A stretch of 64,000 bases of DNA from PALSA-1316 sp964499365 (GCA_964499365.1 CAZCKU010000005.1:124001-188000), one strand, 5' to 3'; counted from the stretch's first letter, positions 8,984 through 18,692 are shown. Notes: generated from the letters alone by a model not told the origin. Made by a program: numbers and translations.

Positions 8984-10032
8984 CGGTCGCCCTGTTTTCT
9001 CATCGCAAGACCGACCGCAATCGACATGATAGGGGCAATCTCGTTAATCTGGGACATATCAAATTTCTTTGGTATCCTGACATTCCTGAAAGGTTCGGCA
9101 ACCTTCGTCTCGATTCCGGTCTTCTCCGCGATCATGGTTGCAAAATCCTTCAGCAGGGCACAGCCGCCGCTCAGGATGACTTCCGCGATATCCTCATGCA
9201 TCGTCGTGCTGCGGTAGTAGTCAAAAGAGCGGATGATCTCACTCAGGATCTCTTCCGAGGCAGCCTCGATGACAGAGGCAACACTTGCAGGCTCAACATT
9301 CTCAACAAGCTCACCGCGCTTGGCCTTTTCCGCGTTCTCATACGAAAGATTAAACTCGCGCTGTATCGCCTCGGTATGAAGGTTGCTCCCAAGAGAACTG
9401 TCGCGGGTAAACACCGAGATACCGCCCTTCAGGATGCTCATATTGATCGTACTGGCACCGATATTCAGGAGGGCCACATTACGGTCAGGCTCGATATCGT
9501 AGTTGATCCCGTACATGTTTTCGAGCGCAAAGGCATCGACGTCCACAATAATCGGGTTCAGGCCGGACTCTTTAACCACGGAGATATATTCATTGATGAT
9601 GTCTTTTTTGACTGCAACCAGGATGACGTCCATCTGGCCGGGCTCGTCCTTCGGCCCGATGATCTGGAAATCAAGGTCAACGTCCTCGATATCAAACGGA
9701 ACGTACTGCTCAGCCTCGAATTTGATCGATTCCTGGAGTTCTTCCTCTGACATCTCCGGCAACGCGATCCTCTTGATGATTACGGAGGAATGTCCCGAGA
9801 TGGCTATGACGGTATCTTTTGTTTTGATGCCGGCTTTCTTGACCATGTCCTTGATAGAATCAACGAGACGTATCGAGTCAATGATTGAGCCGTCGACAAT
9901 CAGTTCAGGCGGCAGCGGATATACGTCGAACAGTTCAAGCTCGTACGTCCCCTTCGACTCTTTAAGCTTGACTGCCTTGATATAGCTTGAGCCTATGTCG
10001 AGACCAATTGATCCTTTTCCACCAAAAAGCAT
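8980..10032 (-). CDS. pilM: Type IV pilus actin-like ATPase PilM
   Basis: 350 residues of the actin/FtsA-like fold. The phosphate-1 motif is GLDIGSSYIKAVKL near the N-terminus, with the second nucleotide loop at LLNIGASTINM and the adenosine motif at ILSGGCALLKDFA. It is the cytoplasmic ring that binds the PilN tail. First gene of pilMNOPQ; a 99-base gap with no obvious terminator separates it from truB upstream, so read-through is possible. Confidence 0.95.
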   Translation of the reverse strand: MLFGGKGSIGLDIGSSYIKAVKLKESKGTYELELFDVYPLPPELIVDGSIIDSIRLVDSIKDMVKKAGIKTKDTVIAISGHSSVIIKRIALPEMSEEELQESIKFEAEQYVPFDIEDVDLDFQIIGPKDEPGQMDVILVAVKKDIINEYISVVKESGLNPIIVDVDAFALENMYGINYDIEPDRNVALLNIGASTINMSILKGGISVFTRDSSLGSNLHTEAIQREFNLSYENAEKAKRGELVENVEPASVASVIEAASEEILSEIIRSFDYYRSTTMHEDIAEVILSGGCALLKDFATMIAEKTGIETKVAEPFRNVRIPKKFDMSQINEIAPIMSIAVGLAMRKQGDR

Positions 10033-10131
10033 AGTCTATGAATACCAGAAAAAGATAATAATGTCAAGGTTTTTTTGCATATATTAATTCTGTGTTATCA
10101 GATAGTTCACTGTCATCATCGAGAAATTAGT

Positions 10132-11034
10132 TTAAGTTTTTATACTATCAAGCTGTAAATTCAGGATTCTCTCTGCGATAATCGTACCGGCATTTATACT
10201 GCCAATGCCGATCAACTCACCCTCCGGCCCCTTCAGCTTCAAAACCTGGTTCCCGTCATGTAGCTGCTGAAGGATCTTCGGAACGCGCTGGCCATGTCTC
10301 ACCCTCCTGCTTTCCTCTCTGTCAAGTGAGACTTCGGGCATTTCTGACAATGCGGCATCGATGGTAAAAACTGAGCGTCCGTCCGGGAGAAGTTCACGAA
10401 ACTCCAGGTCTTCAAATGTCAGTGCGTCTTCTATGGCAAAGCGCCCGACCGACACCCGCTCCAGAGCGGCTAGGTGCGCCCCGGGCCCGAGTTGCCTGCC
10501 GATGTCTTCGCACAGGGTCCGAATATAGGTACCCTTTGAACACGAAACGAACAGGTCAAAGAAGGGCAGCGCGATTGCGGCAGCGCCGATATCGTAAATG
10601 GTGACTACACGGCTCTTCCGTTCAATCTCAATACCCTTCCGCGCCAACTTATAGAGTGCCTTTCCATCGACCTTGACCGCTGAATACATGGGCGGTGTCT
10701 GCTCTATTGTCCCCTTGAAACTCATCACAGCATCCTGAATTTCCGTCGCGGTGATTGACGAGCAGTCACCAGTTTCAATAACCCTGCCTTCAGCATCCCC
10801 GGTATCGGTCCGCTCCCCGAGTTTCACGCGGGCGCGGTATCGCTTGTCCATATCGAGGAAAAAACGGGAGACTTTTGTGGCCTCCCCAAGACATACGAGC
10901 ATGACGCCGGTTGCAAGAGGGTCAAGGGTCCCCGTATGCCCGGCCTTTCTGACCCCGAGAAGCCTCTTGACACGCGTTACGGCCTGTTGGGAGGTAATCC
11001 CCGGGGGTTTATGAAGATTTATGATTAGATCCAT
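10132..11034 (-). CDS. truB: tRNA pseudouridine-55 synthase TruB
   Basis: 300 residues. It converts U55 to pseudouridine in the tRNA T loop. The catalytic Asp is in AGHTGTLDPLATG (about residue 38), and GTYIRTLCEDIG is the family's second conserved block. The C-terminal 70 residues look like a PUA RNA-binding domain. It closes the infB-rbfA-nrnA-truB cluster, a common translation/RNA gene set; a repeat element fills the gap to nrnA. Confidence 0.95.
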   Translation of the reverse strand: MDLIINLHKPPGITSQQAVTRVKRLLGVRKAGHTGTLDPLATGVMLVCLGEATKVSRFFLDMDKRYRARVKLGERTDTGDAEGRVIETGDCSSITATEIQDAVMSFKGTIEQTPPMYSAVKVDGKALYKLARKGIEIERKSRVVTIYDIGAAAIALPFFDLFVSCSKGTYIRTLCEDIGRQLGPGAHLAALERVSVGRFAIEDALTFEDLEFRELLPDGRSVFTIDAALSEMPEVSLDREESRRVRHGQRVPKILQQLHDGNQVLKLKGPEGELIGIGSINAGTIIAERILNLQLDSIKT

Positions 11035-11066
11035 CGGGGATGTCTGTCGGTTATGATATGCGCAAT

Positions 11067-11146
11067 CCTCCCTTTGGCAAAGGGAGGGCAGGAGGGATTT
11101 TATAAAGCAGAAAATCTCCCCTTACCCCTCTTTTCCAAAGAGGGGA
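11067..11146. repeat. Dispersed palindrome pair, copy 1 (truB-nrnA gap)
   Basis: Two related units of about 35 bases in opposite orientation. The first starts CCTCCCTTTGGCAAAGGGAG and runs to GGATTTT; the second starts AAAATCTCCCC and ends CCAAAGAGGGG. Each unit carries its own CCTCC-TTTGG-AAA-GGAGG hairpin. The same two units recur in reversed order at 41769-41846. Confidence 0.7.
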
Positions 11147-11223
11147 CTGCAAAACTGCCGACGGAAATGCAGGAAAAGCGTGATCCCGATAACGTTCAAC
11201 AAGAAGTTCAAACATGAATTTTC

Positions 11224-12174
11224 TCAGCCGAGGGTTTTCTTGAGGGCCTTCAGCAGTGTCTTCTTCACTGTGTCAAAGTCGCCTTTGATCCTGAAACCAG
11301 CCGCATTTCTGTGGCCGCCGCCGCCAAACTGCTCCGCGATCCGGGCAACGTTTGCCGCCCCCTTCGACCTCAGGCTCGCCTTCCATTCACCGCTGCCGGT
11401 CTCCCGGAACAGAGCGGACACCTTCACCTCGTTGATGCTGCGGGGGAGATTCGCAAAGTTTTCAGTGTCCTCGGCTGCGGTGCCTGTCTCCCTGAACATC
11501 GCGGCCGTGACATGGACAATTGCCACCCCATCCTTCTTTTCAAGGGTATTCATCACCATCAGAAAGAGTCTGAACCTGCCGTAGTCCCACGTTTCATAGA
11601 GATGCTCAGAAATACGGTTCGGTTCGGCCCCGGCCCTCACAAGTTCCGCAGCTGCATGGAGTACTTCAGCAGTTGTATTGCTGTACCTGAACGTCCCGGT
11701 ATCAACCGCAATCGCCGTGTAAAGGTTCGTGGCCATAGACGGCGTTATCTTCAGGTCAAGCGCAGGGATTAAGGCATTGATCAGCATGCCCGTCGCTGCA
11801 GCATCCCTTTCGACCCAGCGAATATCTCCGAAGTCACGTTCTGTCTCGTGATGATCTATCACTATCGTTTTTCTGAAGGAAACGGCCCCGAGCGCAGCAC
11901 GCTCAGGACTGTTGCAGTCCAGCAGTATTAGAGTTGCGTCCGCCTTGAGCGCCTTTTTCAGGTCAGTACTGAATTTGCGGTGTCCGGGCAGAAAACGGTA
12001 GTATCTGGGCACAGGATCGCGGTCATACAGAAAAATTTTCTTGCCCACAGATTCCAGCGCCTCTCCCAGCGCAAGAGACGACCCGATCGCATCGCCGTCG
12101 GGGTTGATATGCGTGGCTATCAGAAAGCAGTCCTCTTTCTGCAGGCCTGATAAGAGCTTCTTAGGTATCCTCAT
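11224..12174 (-). CDS. nrnA: DHH-family phosphoesterase (NrnA-type oligoribonuclease / pAp phosphatase)
   Basis: 316 residues. DHH motifs in order: NPDGDAIGSSLALG (motif I, about 22), LLDCNSPERA (motif II), DHHETERDFGDIRW (the DHH itself, about 106), then a DHHA1 domain with FGGGGHRNAAGF near the C-terminus. The family is a Mn-dependent phosphodiesterase that degrades nano-RNA and, in many members, 3'-phosphoadenosine 5'-phosphate. It overlaps the rbfA end by 14 bases, as is common next to rbfA and truB. Confidence 0.9.
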   Translation of the reverse strand: MRIPKKLLSGLQKEDCFLIATHINPDGDAIGSSLALGEALESVGKKIFLYDRDPVPRYYRFLPGHRKFSTDLKKALKADATLILLDCNSPERAALGAVSFRKTIVIDHHETERDFGDIRWVERDAAATGMLINALIPALDLKITPSMATNLYTAIAVDTGTFRYSNTTAEVLHAAAELVRAGAEPNRISEHLYETWDYGRFRLFLMVMNTLEKKDGVAIVHVTAAMFRETGTAAEDTENFANLPRSINEVKVSALFRETGSGEWKASLRSKGAANVARIAEQFGGGGHRNAAGFRIKGDFDTVKKTLLKALKKTLG

Positions 12175-12526
12175 CCGTCTCGTCCTTGTCCTTTATCTGC
12201 CTGAGGAGCTTGTCAATCTTAAAGCCATACTCAATCGAGCTGTCGAGCCTGAAATCGAGGTGAGGGATGAATTTCATCTTCAGGCGCTTCGCCAGAATCG
12301 TGCGCATGAAGGCCTTTGAGGAAGTCAGGGCATCAAGCGTCGGTTCGCGCTCCTCTTCCTTGAGGATACTGACGAACACCTTTGCATTCTTGAGGTCAGG
12401 GGAAAGCTCGACCCCGGTGACGGTCACAAACCCGATCCGGGGATCCTTGAGCTTATACATGATGATGTCAGCGACCTCTTCCCTGATCAGGTCGCTGACT
12501 CTCTGGGAGCGTTTATAGGGAAGCAT
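12161..12526 (-). CDS. rbfA: 30S ribosome-binding factor RbfA
   Basis: 121 residues, the usual family length. The start YKRSQRVSDLIREEVADII and the core DPRIGFVTVTGVELSPDL are characteristic of this KH-fold 30S maturation factor. Placed 20 bases after infB and overlapping nrnA, as in many bacteria. Confidence 0.95.
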   Translation of the reverse strand: MLPYKRSQRVSDLIREEVADIIMYKLKDPRIGFVTVTGVELSPDLKNAKVFVSILKEEEREPTLDALTSSKAFMRTILAKRLKMKFIPHLDFRLDSSIEYGFKIDKLLRQIKDKDETDEDT

Positions 12527-12546
12527 AGTGTTTTATGTTCAGCGTC

Positions 12547-14940
12547 TTACAGCTTGGAGGCGATCTTCTCGATGATATAGTCCTCGAGGATGTCGCCGAC
12601 CTTGAGGTCGTTGAAGTTTTCGACAAGGATACCGCATTCATATCCGGTCTGGACCTCCTTGACATCGTCTTTGAACCTCTTGAGGGTGTTGAGCTTCCCT
12701 TCATAAACAACCACGTTGTCACGAAGGACCCTGATGCCGTCACATGCCCTCGACATCAAGCCGTCAACGACATAACACCCGGCGATCGTCCCGAGCCTCG
12801 ATACCGGGAAGAGCTGACGGACCTCTGCGCGGCCCAGCACCTTTTCCTTCAGCGTCGGAGCGAGCATGCCCTCCAGCGCCTTCTTCACGTCCTCAATCGC
12901 CTCATAGATGACATTATAGAGGCGGATATCAACGCCTTCTTTCTCAGCCATCTGCGATGCCTTGGTCTCGGGTCTCACGTTGAACCCGATGATGATCGCA
13001 TTCGAGGCTGTCGCCAGCATGACGTCCGACTCATTGATGCCGCCGACAGATGTATGGATGACCCGCACCTTGACCTCGGCATGAGTGATATTCTCGAAGG
13101 CATCCTTGATAGCCTCGACCGAGCCCTGAACGTCACCCTTGATGATAATGTTCAGCTCCCTGATCTGGCCTTCCTGTATCTTGGTGTAGAGTTCATCCAG
13201 TGTCAGCTTCTTTGCGTGGGCAAGCTCGATCGTCCTCTGCTTCTGGGACCTCGTCAGGGCAATCTGCCGTGCTCTTTTTTCGTCTTCGACCACGGTAAAG
13301 ACCTCGCCGGCCGCAGGGACCTCTGAGAACCCGATAACCTCCACGGGCGTCGACGGACCGGCAACCTGGATGCGCCTGCCCATATCGTCAATCAGGGCAC
13401 GCACCTTCCCGACATGGATTCCGCAGAGGAGTGCATCCCCGACCTTCAGCGTCCCGTTCTGAACAAGAAGTGTTGCAACGGGCCCGCGCCCCCTGTCGAG
13501 TTTGGCCTCGATCACGGTGCCGCGCGCCTCACGGTCGTGGTTAGCCTTGAGTTCCATCATCTCCGCCTGGAGGAGTATCATCTCCAGCAGGTGTTCAATA
13601 CCCATCCGCTTCTTGGCCGAGACCTCAACAAAGATATTGTGACCGCCCCATTCCTCGGAGATGATGCCATGCTCGGAGAGTTCGCTCCGCACCTTCTGGG
13701 AATTGGCATCGGGCTTGTCTATCTTGTTGACCGCCACGACAATCGGAACGTTGGCCGCCTTGGCATGGTTGATCGCCTCTACCGTCTGAGGCATGACCCC
13801 GTCGTCAGCCGCGACAACCAGGACAACGATGTCCGTAACCTTCGCGCCTCTGGCCCTCATCGCCGTAAAGGCCTCGTGACCCGGCGTATCGAGAAAAACA
13901 ATATCTTTGTTATGAAGATTGATCTTGTAGGCACCAATATGCTGGGTTATGCCGCCAGCCTCTGTCTCGGTCACCTTCGTCTCACGCACGGCGTCGAGAA
14001 GTGACGTTTTTCCATGGTCGACATGGCCCATGATCGTCACGACCGGAGCACGGTGCGTGAGGTTCAGCGTATCCTCACGGACCTCTTCGACCTGGACATC
14101 CTCCTCAACCGATGCAAGTTCAAGCTTGACGCCGAAGCCTTCAGCAACCAGGAGGGCAGCATCAGCGTCAACCGGCTGGTTGATCGTCGGCATATAGCCA
14201 AGTTCCATGAATTTCTTGATCACATCAGAAATTTTCAGGCCTATCAGCTCCGAAAACTCCTTGACCGTTGTCCCCTCGCGGAGCTTCAGCATCTTTCTTC
14301 TGGGGGCCGTTGACTGAAGCTGCTGCTTCTGGTCCGGTCTTCCCCCGAACCTCGATCCGCCCTTTTTGCCGCCGCGGATATCATGCCCTTTTCTCTGTTC
14401 TATCTTGCGGACATTGACAAAGGCCTTATGCAGGCCCGGCCGTTCTTTGAACTTCTCGATCTTGTCGGCCTCGGCCTCTTTTTTTAATTTATCGGGAAGG
14501 ACAATCTCCTCTTCGGTCTCAATCTCCGGCGCCGGCACAACCGGGCCTCCGGCAGCCGCCTCTCCGCCTTCGGCGCCTGACAGCGCTTCTTCCGCCATGA
14601 CCGCCTCGGGAGTCACGACCCCGGGGGCCTGCTTCAGGTTTGCAGGCCGCAGCGTCGTCACCTCTGCTGGTTTCGTGGCTGTTTCGGCCTTGCCCGCTGC
14701 CGAGACTTCCGGCTTCGCTGGTGTCTTTCTGGAAGGCTCGGATGCCTTGACCTGAGCCGCAGGGGGCTGTCCCCCAGCCGCCTGGCCGGAAAGAGTCCGG
14801 GTTATCTTTTCGGCAACATCCGCATCGATGCTGGAGGAATGCGTCTTCCCTTCGATGCCATACTTATGGAGCTCATCAAGGATGTCCTTGTTGTTTCTGT
14901 TCAGCTTCTTTGCTAATTCATATATTCTGACTTTTGACAT
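12547..14940 (-). CDS. infB: Translation initiation factor IF-2
   Basis: 797 residues. An IF2 N-terminal module (VRIYELAKKLNRNNKDIL) is followed by a low-complexity Ala/Glu/Lys linker (about 50-200), a second IF2_N segment, and the GTPase domain from about 300 with G1 GHVDHGKTSLL, G3 DTPGHEAF and G4 NKID. Domains II-IV follow and end with the fMet-tRNA-binding C2 domain. It brings initiator tRNA to the 30S subunit. First gene of its leftward cluster; rpmB is divergent. Confidence 0.97.
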   Translation of the reverse strand: MSKVRIYELAKKLNRNNKDILDELHKYGIEGKTHSSSIDADVAEKITRTLSGQAAGGQPPAAQVKASEPSRKTPAKPEVSAAGKAETATKPAEVTTLRPANLKQAPGVVTPEAVMAEEALSGAEGGEAAAGGPVVPAPEIETEEEIVLPDKLKKEAEADKIEKFKERPGLHKAFVNVRKIEQRKGHDIRGGKKGGSRFGGRPDQKQQLQSTAPRRKMLKLREGTTVKEFSELIGLKISDVIKKFMELGYMPTINQPVDADAALLVAEGFGVKLELASVEEDVQVEEVREDTLNLTHRAPVVTIMGHVDHGKTSLLDAVRETKVTETEAGGITQHIGAYKINLHNKDIVFLDTPGHEAFTAMRARGAKVTDIVVLVVAADDGVMPQTVEAINHAKAANVPIVVAVNKIDKPDANSQKVRSELSEHGIISEEWGGHNIFVEVSAKKRMGIEHLLEMILLQAEMMELKANHDREARGTVIEAKLDRGRGPVATLLVQNGTLKVGDALLCGIHVGKVRALIDDMGRRIQVAGPSTPVEVIGFSEVPAAGEVFTVVEDEKRARQIALTRSQKQRTIELAHAKKLTLDELYTKIQEGQIRELNIIIKGDVQGSVEAIKDAFENITHAEVKVRVIHTSVGGINESDVMLATASNAIIIGFNVRPETKASQMAEKEGVDIRLYNVIYEAIEDVKKALEGMLAPTLKEKVLGRAEVRQLFPVSRLGTIAGCYVVDGLMSRACDGIRVLRDNVVVYEGKLNTLKRFKDDVKEVQTGYECGILVENFNDLKVGDILEDYIIEKIASKL

Positions 14941-15060
14941 GTTTTATCCCGGCCTTAGGCAATGATTTGAAAAAAATTGAACGTGATTCTTGTATCATCA
15001 ATCTTAAAATGTTATCATAAAAGTCCTTATTTATGCAATTCTGAAAGGAGGTACGTGAAA

Positions 15061-15249
15061 ATGGCAAGCTGTTATTCGTGCGGCAAGAAGAGAACCATCG
15101 GCAACAATGTGAGCCATGCCAACAACAAAACCAAGAGACAGATCCTGCCCAATCTGCAGCAGACAAGGATACAGACTGATCACGGGATCAGACGTGCATA
15201 TGTCTGCACCCGGTGTCTCAGATCAGGGACAGTAAAGAAGGTCGTTTAA
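15061..15249 (+). CDS. rpmB: 50S ribosomal protein L28
   Basis: 62 residues from the ATG at 15061, preceded by GGAGG. The short zinc-type L28: CysXXCys near the N-terminus (CYSC) and again at VCTRC, with NNVSHANNKTKR, the signature region. Its stop overlaps the next start (TAATG), so the DUF721 gene is probably translationally coupled. Confidence 0.95.
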   Translation: MASCYSCGKKRTIGNNVSHANNKTKRQILPNLQQTRIQTDHGIRRAYVCTRCLRSGTVKKVV

Positions 15250-15713
15250 TGGAAAGGGCGGGCTCTATCCTGACGCCGGCGATCAAGCGGCTCGGGATTG
15301 AAGAGGACGTCCGACTCCAGCGGATAAAAAACGACTGGGAAGCTATTTTCGACAAACCACTTTCACTCCATATGTCACCCTCAAGGCTCCTTGAGGGTGA
15401 ACTGCTCCTGAACACCGACTCCCCTATATGGATGCAGCAGCTCAACTTCTGCCGGAAGGAGATCCTCGGAAAACTCTCCGCCTATGGGGTACGTGAGATC
15501 AGGCTGAGGGTCGGCAAGGTCTTCAGGCAGAAAACTGAAGGGCCTGACGCAGGGGAACAGCTATCCGGGGAGGTTTCTGATGAGGACGCCCTGTTTATAG
15601 ACGGCCTGGTCTCCCCCGTCGGGGATGAGGAATTGAAGGCCGTCATCAGACGCGCCGCTGAAAACTTCCTCAGCGCAAAAAACAAAAAGATACGAGGTCA
15701 AATGTCTTCATGA
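15249..15713 (+). CDS. DUF721 (DciA-like) protein
   Basis: 154 residues from the ATG at 15249 that overlaps the rpmB stop. The core, IKNDWEAIFDKPLSLHMSP then GELLLNTDSPIWMQQLNF, fits the DUF721 fold, a KH-like domain; members called DciA load the replicative helicase DnaB. The C-terminal third is variable and charged. Function here is by family only. It overlaps trpS by four bases (ATGA). Confidence 0.75.
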   Translation: MERAGSILTPAIKRLGIEEDVRLQRIKNDWEAIFDKPLSLHMSPSRLLEGELLLNTDSPIWMQQLNFCRKEILGKLSAYGVREIRLRVGKVFRQKTEGPDAGEQLSGEVSDEDALFIDGLVSPVGDEELKAVIRRAAENFLSAKNKKIRGQMSS

Positions 15714-16702
15714 GCAATAAAGAGAGAGTCTTAAGCGGCATGCAGTCCAGTGGCAGGGTCCATCTCGGCAACCTCGTCGGAGCGCTTCAGAACTGGGTTC
15801 GCCTCCAGGAGACCTATGACTGTTACTACTTCGTCGCAGACTGGCATGCATTGACAACCGGCTATGCCAGCCCGGAACGGATGCGGGAATCGGTCAACGA
15901 TCTGGTGATCAACTTTCTTGCCGCCGGTCTCGACCCGGACAAGTGCACGATCTTTATCCAGTCCCGTATTCTTGAGCACGCGGAACTGCATCTGCTGCTC
16001 TCGATGATAACGCCGCTCGGGTGGCTCGAACGCGTCCCCACGTACAAGGAAAAACAGCAGGAACTCAGGGACCGTGACCTCTCGACATACGGATTCCTTG
16101 GGTACCCCCTTCTCCAGACAGCGGATATTATCATCTACCGCGCAAAACACGTCCCGGTGGGCGTCGACCAGGTGCCGCACCTCGAGATATCCCGCGAAAT
16201 AGCGCGGCGTTTCAACGGTCTGTACAACAGGGAGGTCTTCCCCGAGCCCGAGGCCCTGCTGACTGCCTTTCCAAAGGTGCCGGGCGTTGACGGCCGCAAG
16301 ATGTCCAAGAGCTACGGCAACGCCATCTATCTCTCCGACAGTCCGAAGGAGGTCGAACAGAAGATCAGGACGATGACGACCGACCCTGCCCGGGTCAAAC
16401 GGACTGACCTTGGGAATCCGGAACTCTCGCCGGTCTTCCAGCTCCACAAGGTTTTTTCCTCAAAAGAAGAGCAGGATGAGGTGGCCGCCGGCTGCCGTAC
16501 TGCCGGCATAGGCTGTATCGACTGCAAGAAGGTCCTGATAAAGAATGTCTTTGACGTGCTCGGCCCGATCTGGACGAGGCGTGAGGAGTTGACGAACCAT
16601 CCCGAGCATCTGCGGCAGATCATCGACGCGGGCACCGAAAAAGCGAGGAAAGTCACGCAGGAGACGATGGCCCTTGTGCGGGACGTCATGGGGCTGCTTT
16701 AG
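15710..16702 (+). CDS. trpS: Tryptophanyl-tRNA synthetase
   Basis: 330 residues, class I aminoacyl-tRNA synthetase. The HIGH-equivalent is HLGN (GRVHLGNLVGAL) and the KMSKS loop reads KMSKSYGN. Length and motifs match bacterial TrpRS of the short type. Its start overlaps the DUF721 stop, giving an rpmB-DUF721-trpS unit ending in a strong terminator. Confidence 0.96.
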   Translation: MSNKERVLSGMQSSGRVHLGNLVGALQNWVRLQETYDCYYFVADWHALTTGYASPERMRESVNDLVINFLAAGLDPDKCTIFIQSRILEHAELHLLLSMITPLGWLERVPTYKEKQQELRDRDLSTYGFLGYPLLQTADIIIYRAKHVPVGVDQVPHLEISREIARRFNGLYNREVFPEPEALLTAFPKVPGVDGRKMSKSYGNAIYLSDSPKEVEQKIRTMTTDPARVKRTDLGNPELSPVFQLHKVFSSKEEQDEVAAGCRTAGIGCIDCKKVLIKNVFDVLGPIWTRREELTNHPEHLRQIIDAGTEKARKVTQETMALVRDVMGLL

Positions 16703-16708
16703 CATATA

Positions 16709-16746
16709 AAAAAGAGGGGCGGCATGCGAGTATGCCGCCCCTTTCT
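16709..16746. terminator. Bidirectional terminator between trpS and adk
   Basis: An 11-bp perfect stem (AGGGGCGGCAT / ATGCCGCCCCT, loop GCGAGT), flanked by A-rich sequence on the left and TTTCT on the right. It can stop both the rightward trpS transcript and the leftward adk transcript. Confidence 0.85.
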
Positions 16747-16760
16747 GTTACCGCCGGCTG

Positions 16761-17438
16761 TCAGTCGAGCTGCTGCATCAGCTTCGCTGAAACCTCGTTG
16801 ATCGCCGGGGCGCCGTCGACCGTGATAACCTTCGGACCGGTTATCTTCTTAAAGTAGTTCACCGCAGCCATCGTGCCGCTGGTGGTGTCGTAATAAATGT
16901 CGTGCCGCTTGTTGATGGCTGCTGCATCCTGATCGTCGGCACGCGTCTTCAGCTCTCCGCCGCAGACCCTGCATACCAGCTTCCCGTCTTTTTCAACCGG
17001 CTTGATCGCGTCGATATGGATATGGTTCGGATGGTTGTTGTCGTTGACGCAGAGGCGTCTGCCCATAATCCTGTCAGCGGCTATCTGCCTGTCGAGCGAT
17101 ATCTCGACGACATAGTCAAGCTTGATATTCGCCTCCTGGAGGGCCTTATGGAGCGTCTCAGCCTGGACGACGTTGCGGGGGAAACCGTCAAGGAGCCAGC
17201 CTCCTTTGCAGTCGTCCTCCTTGAGCCTGTCGAGGATCATCGGGATTGTAATATCGTCGGGCACAAGGTCTCCCCGGTCGATATACGCCTTCGCCTTCAT
17301 GCCGAGTTCGGTCCCGCCACTGATGTTCTTCCGGAATATGGCTCCGGACTCAACATGCGCCGTCCCGTACTTCTTCTGAATGATTGCCCCCTGTGTGCCC
17401 TTGCCGCTGCCGTTTGGTCCAAAAATCAAGATGTTCAT
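16761..17438 (-). CDS. adk: Adenylate kinase
   Basis: 225 residues from the ATG at 17438 (AAGGAGA upstream); the longer open frame lacks a ribosome site. The P-loop is GPNGSGKGTQG, slightly different from the usual GPPGAGKGTQ. The NMP-binding and DGFPRN motifs are present. The LID carries a cysteine pair (CRVCGG) and upstream Cys/His residues that may bind zinc. It interconverts ATP, ADP and AMP. Monocistronic between two convergent or divergent neighbours. Confidence 0.9.
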   Translation of the reverse strand: MNILIFGPNGSGKGTQGAIIQKKYGTAHVESGAIFRKNISGGTELGMKAKAYIDRGDLVPDDITIPMILDRLKEDDCKGGWLLDGFPRNVVQAETLHKALQEANIKLDYVVEISLDRQIAADRIMGRRLCVNDNNHPNHIHIDAIKPVEKDGKLVCRVCGGELKTRADDQDAAAINKRHDIYYDTTSGTMAAVNYFKKITGPKVITVDGAPAINEVSAKLMQQLD

Positions 17439-17657
17439 TCTGTCTCCTTTTCGTGTTATGTATTTGAACCTCCATGAGCCGGAGGCCCTTGTCAAAAAAT
17501 GCGGGTAGGGAAATATACCAGAAATGGACATGTTATTTCGAGTGTTCTTGACTATGATGGCGGCAACGGAACACCGGAGCATCCGATGTGTTAAAATAAT
17601 CCACGGTTTTTTCTGCCATATCTTTTGATCAACGCAACCATGGGAGGCTTGAGGGAA

Positions 17658-18626
17658 TTGAAGAAGAAAGTTATTATCGGCACACGGTCCAGCAAACTTG
17701 CGCTCTGGCAGGCTGAATGGGTATCGTCAGAACTCCGGCGCATGAATCCGGGGCTTCAGGTAGAGCTTAACAAAATCAAGACAACCGGAGACAAAATACT
17801 GGACGTCCCTCTGGCACAGGTCGGCGGCAAAGGCCTTTTTGTAAAGGAGATCGAAGAAGCACTGCTGAAGGGCGAAGCAGACCTGGCTGTCCATAGCATG
17901 AAGGATGTGCCTACCGAATTTCCGGAGGGCCTGCACCTCCCGGTCATATGCAGGAGGGAGGATCCGAGGGATGCCTTTATCGCTGCCCGGTCCGGCGGAA
18001 ACTTTAAACACAGCAGTTTCGGGGTACTGCCTCAGGGTGCATCCATAGGCACCAGCAGTCTCAGGCGCTCCTGTCAGCTCCTCAGCACCAGGCCCGACCT
18101 GAAGATCATGCAGCTCAGGGGGAATCTCGATACGCGCCTCAGAAAGCTGGACGAGGGGCAGTTCGATGCTATCATCCTTGCAGCAGCAGGTGTCAACAGG
18201 CTGGGATGGTCAGACAGGATAACCGAGCTGATTCCTGCCGAAGTAAGTCTTCCGGCGATCGGCCAGGGAGCGATCGGCATCGAATGCAGAATTGCGGACG
18301 ACTTTATCAATGGCCTTATCAGGCCGCTTAACCATGCTGAAACAGCGATGTGCGTCAGGGCCGAGCGCGCCTGCCTCAAAAAACTTGAGGGCGGCTGTCA
18401 GGTACCGATCGCGGCCTATGCACAGATCAGGGGAAACCGGATCATCATCGACGGGCTGGTCGGCAGCGTTTCAGGAGACACAATCATCAGGGCCCACCGG
18501 GAGGCCAATATGGACGACCCCGAATCACTCGGGGAGGCCCTGGGAGAAGAACTCCTCTCAAAGGGAGCACAGAAGATCCTTGCCGAGGTCTATGGGAAAA
18601 ACATCGGGCAGGTCGGACTGCACTGA
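17658..18626 (+). CDS. hemC: Porphobilinogen deaminase (hydroxymethylbilane synthase)
   Basis: About 322 residues. I place the start at the TTG of 17658 because GGGAGG lies just upstream and the protein then begins with the family's KKKVIIGTRSSKLALWQ; an ATG at 17640 and a TTG at 17625 in frame lack ribosome sites. Conserved blocks include HSMKDVPTEFP, GTSSLRR and the dipyrromethane-binding Cys in LEGGCQVPI. It polymerises four porphobilinogens in tetrapyrrole synthesis, feeding heme, siroheme and cobamides. Confidence 0.94.
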   Translation: MKKKVIIGTRSSKLALWQAEWVSSELRRMNPGLQVELNKIKTTGDKILDVPLAQVGGKGLFVKEIEEALLKGEADLAVHSMKDVPTEFPEGLHLPVICRREDPRDAFIAARSGGNFKHSSFGVLPQGASIGTSSLRRSCQLLSTRPDLKIMQLRGNLDTRLRKLDEGQFDAIILAAAGVNRLGWSDRITELIPAEVSLPAIGQGAIGIECRIADDFINGLIRPLNHAETAMCVRAERACLKKLEGGCQVPIAAYAQIRGNRIIIDGLVGSVSGDTIIRAHREANMDDPESLGEALGEELLSKGAQKILAEVYGKNIGQVGLH

Positions 18627-18642
18627 CGCACGCAGGGCCGAA

Positions 18643-18680
18643 CAAAAAAAGGCCCCGGTACCCGAGGGTACCGGGGCCTC
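18643..18680. terminator. Terminator between convergent hemC and the DksA/TraR gene
   Basis: A 12-13-bp stem (GGCCCCGGTACCC / GGGTACCGGGGCC) with eight A residues on its left, giving a U-run for the leftward transcript. On the plus strand the tail is weaker (TCTC). Confidence 0.8.
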
Positions 18681-18692
18681 TCACGTTTCAGA

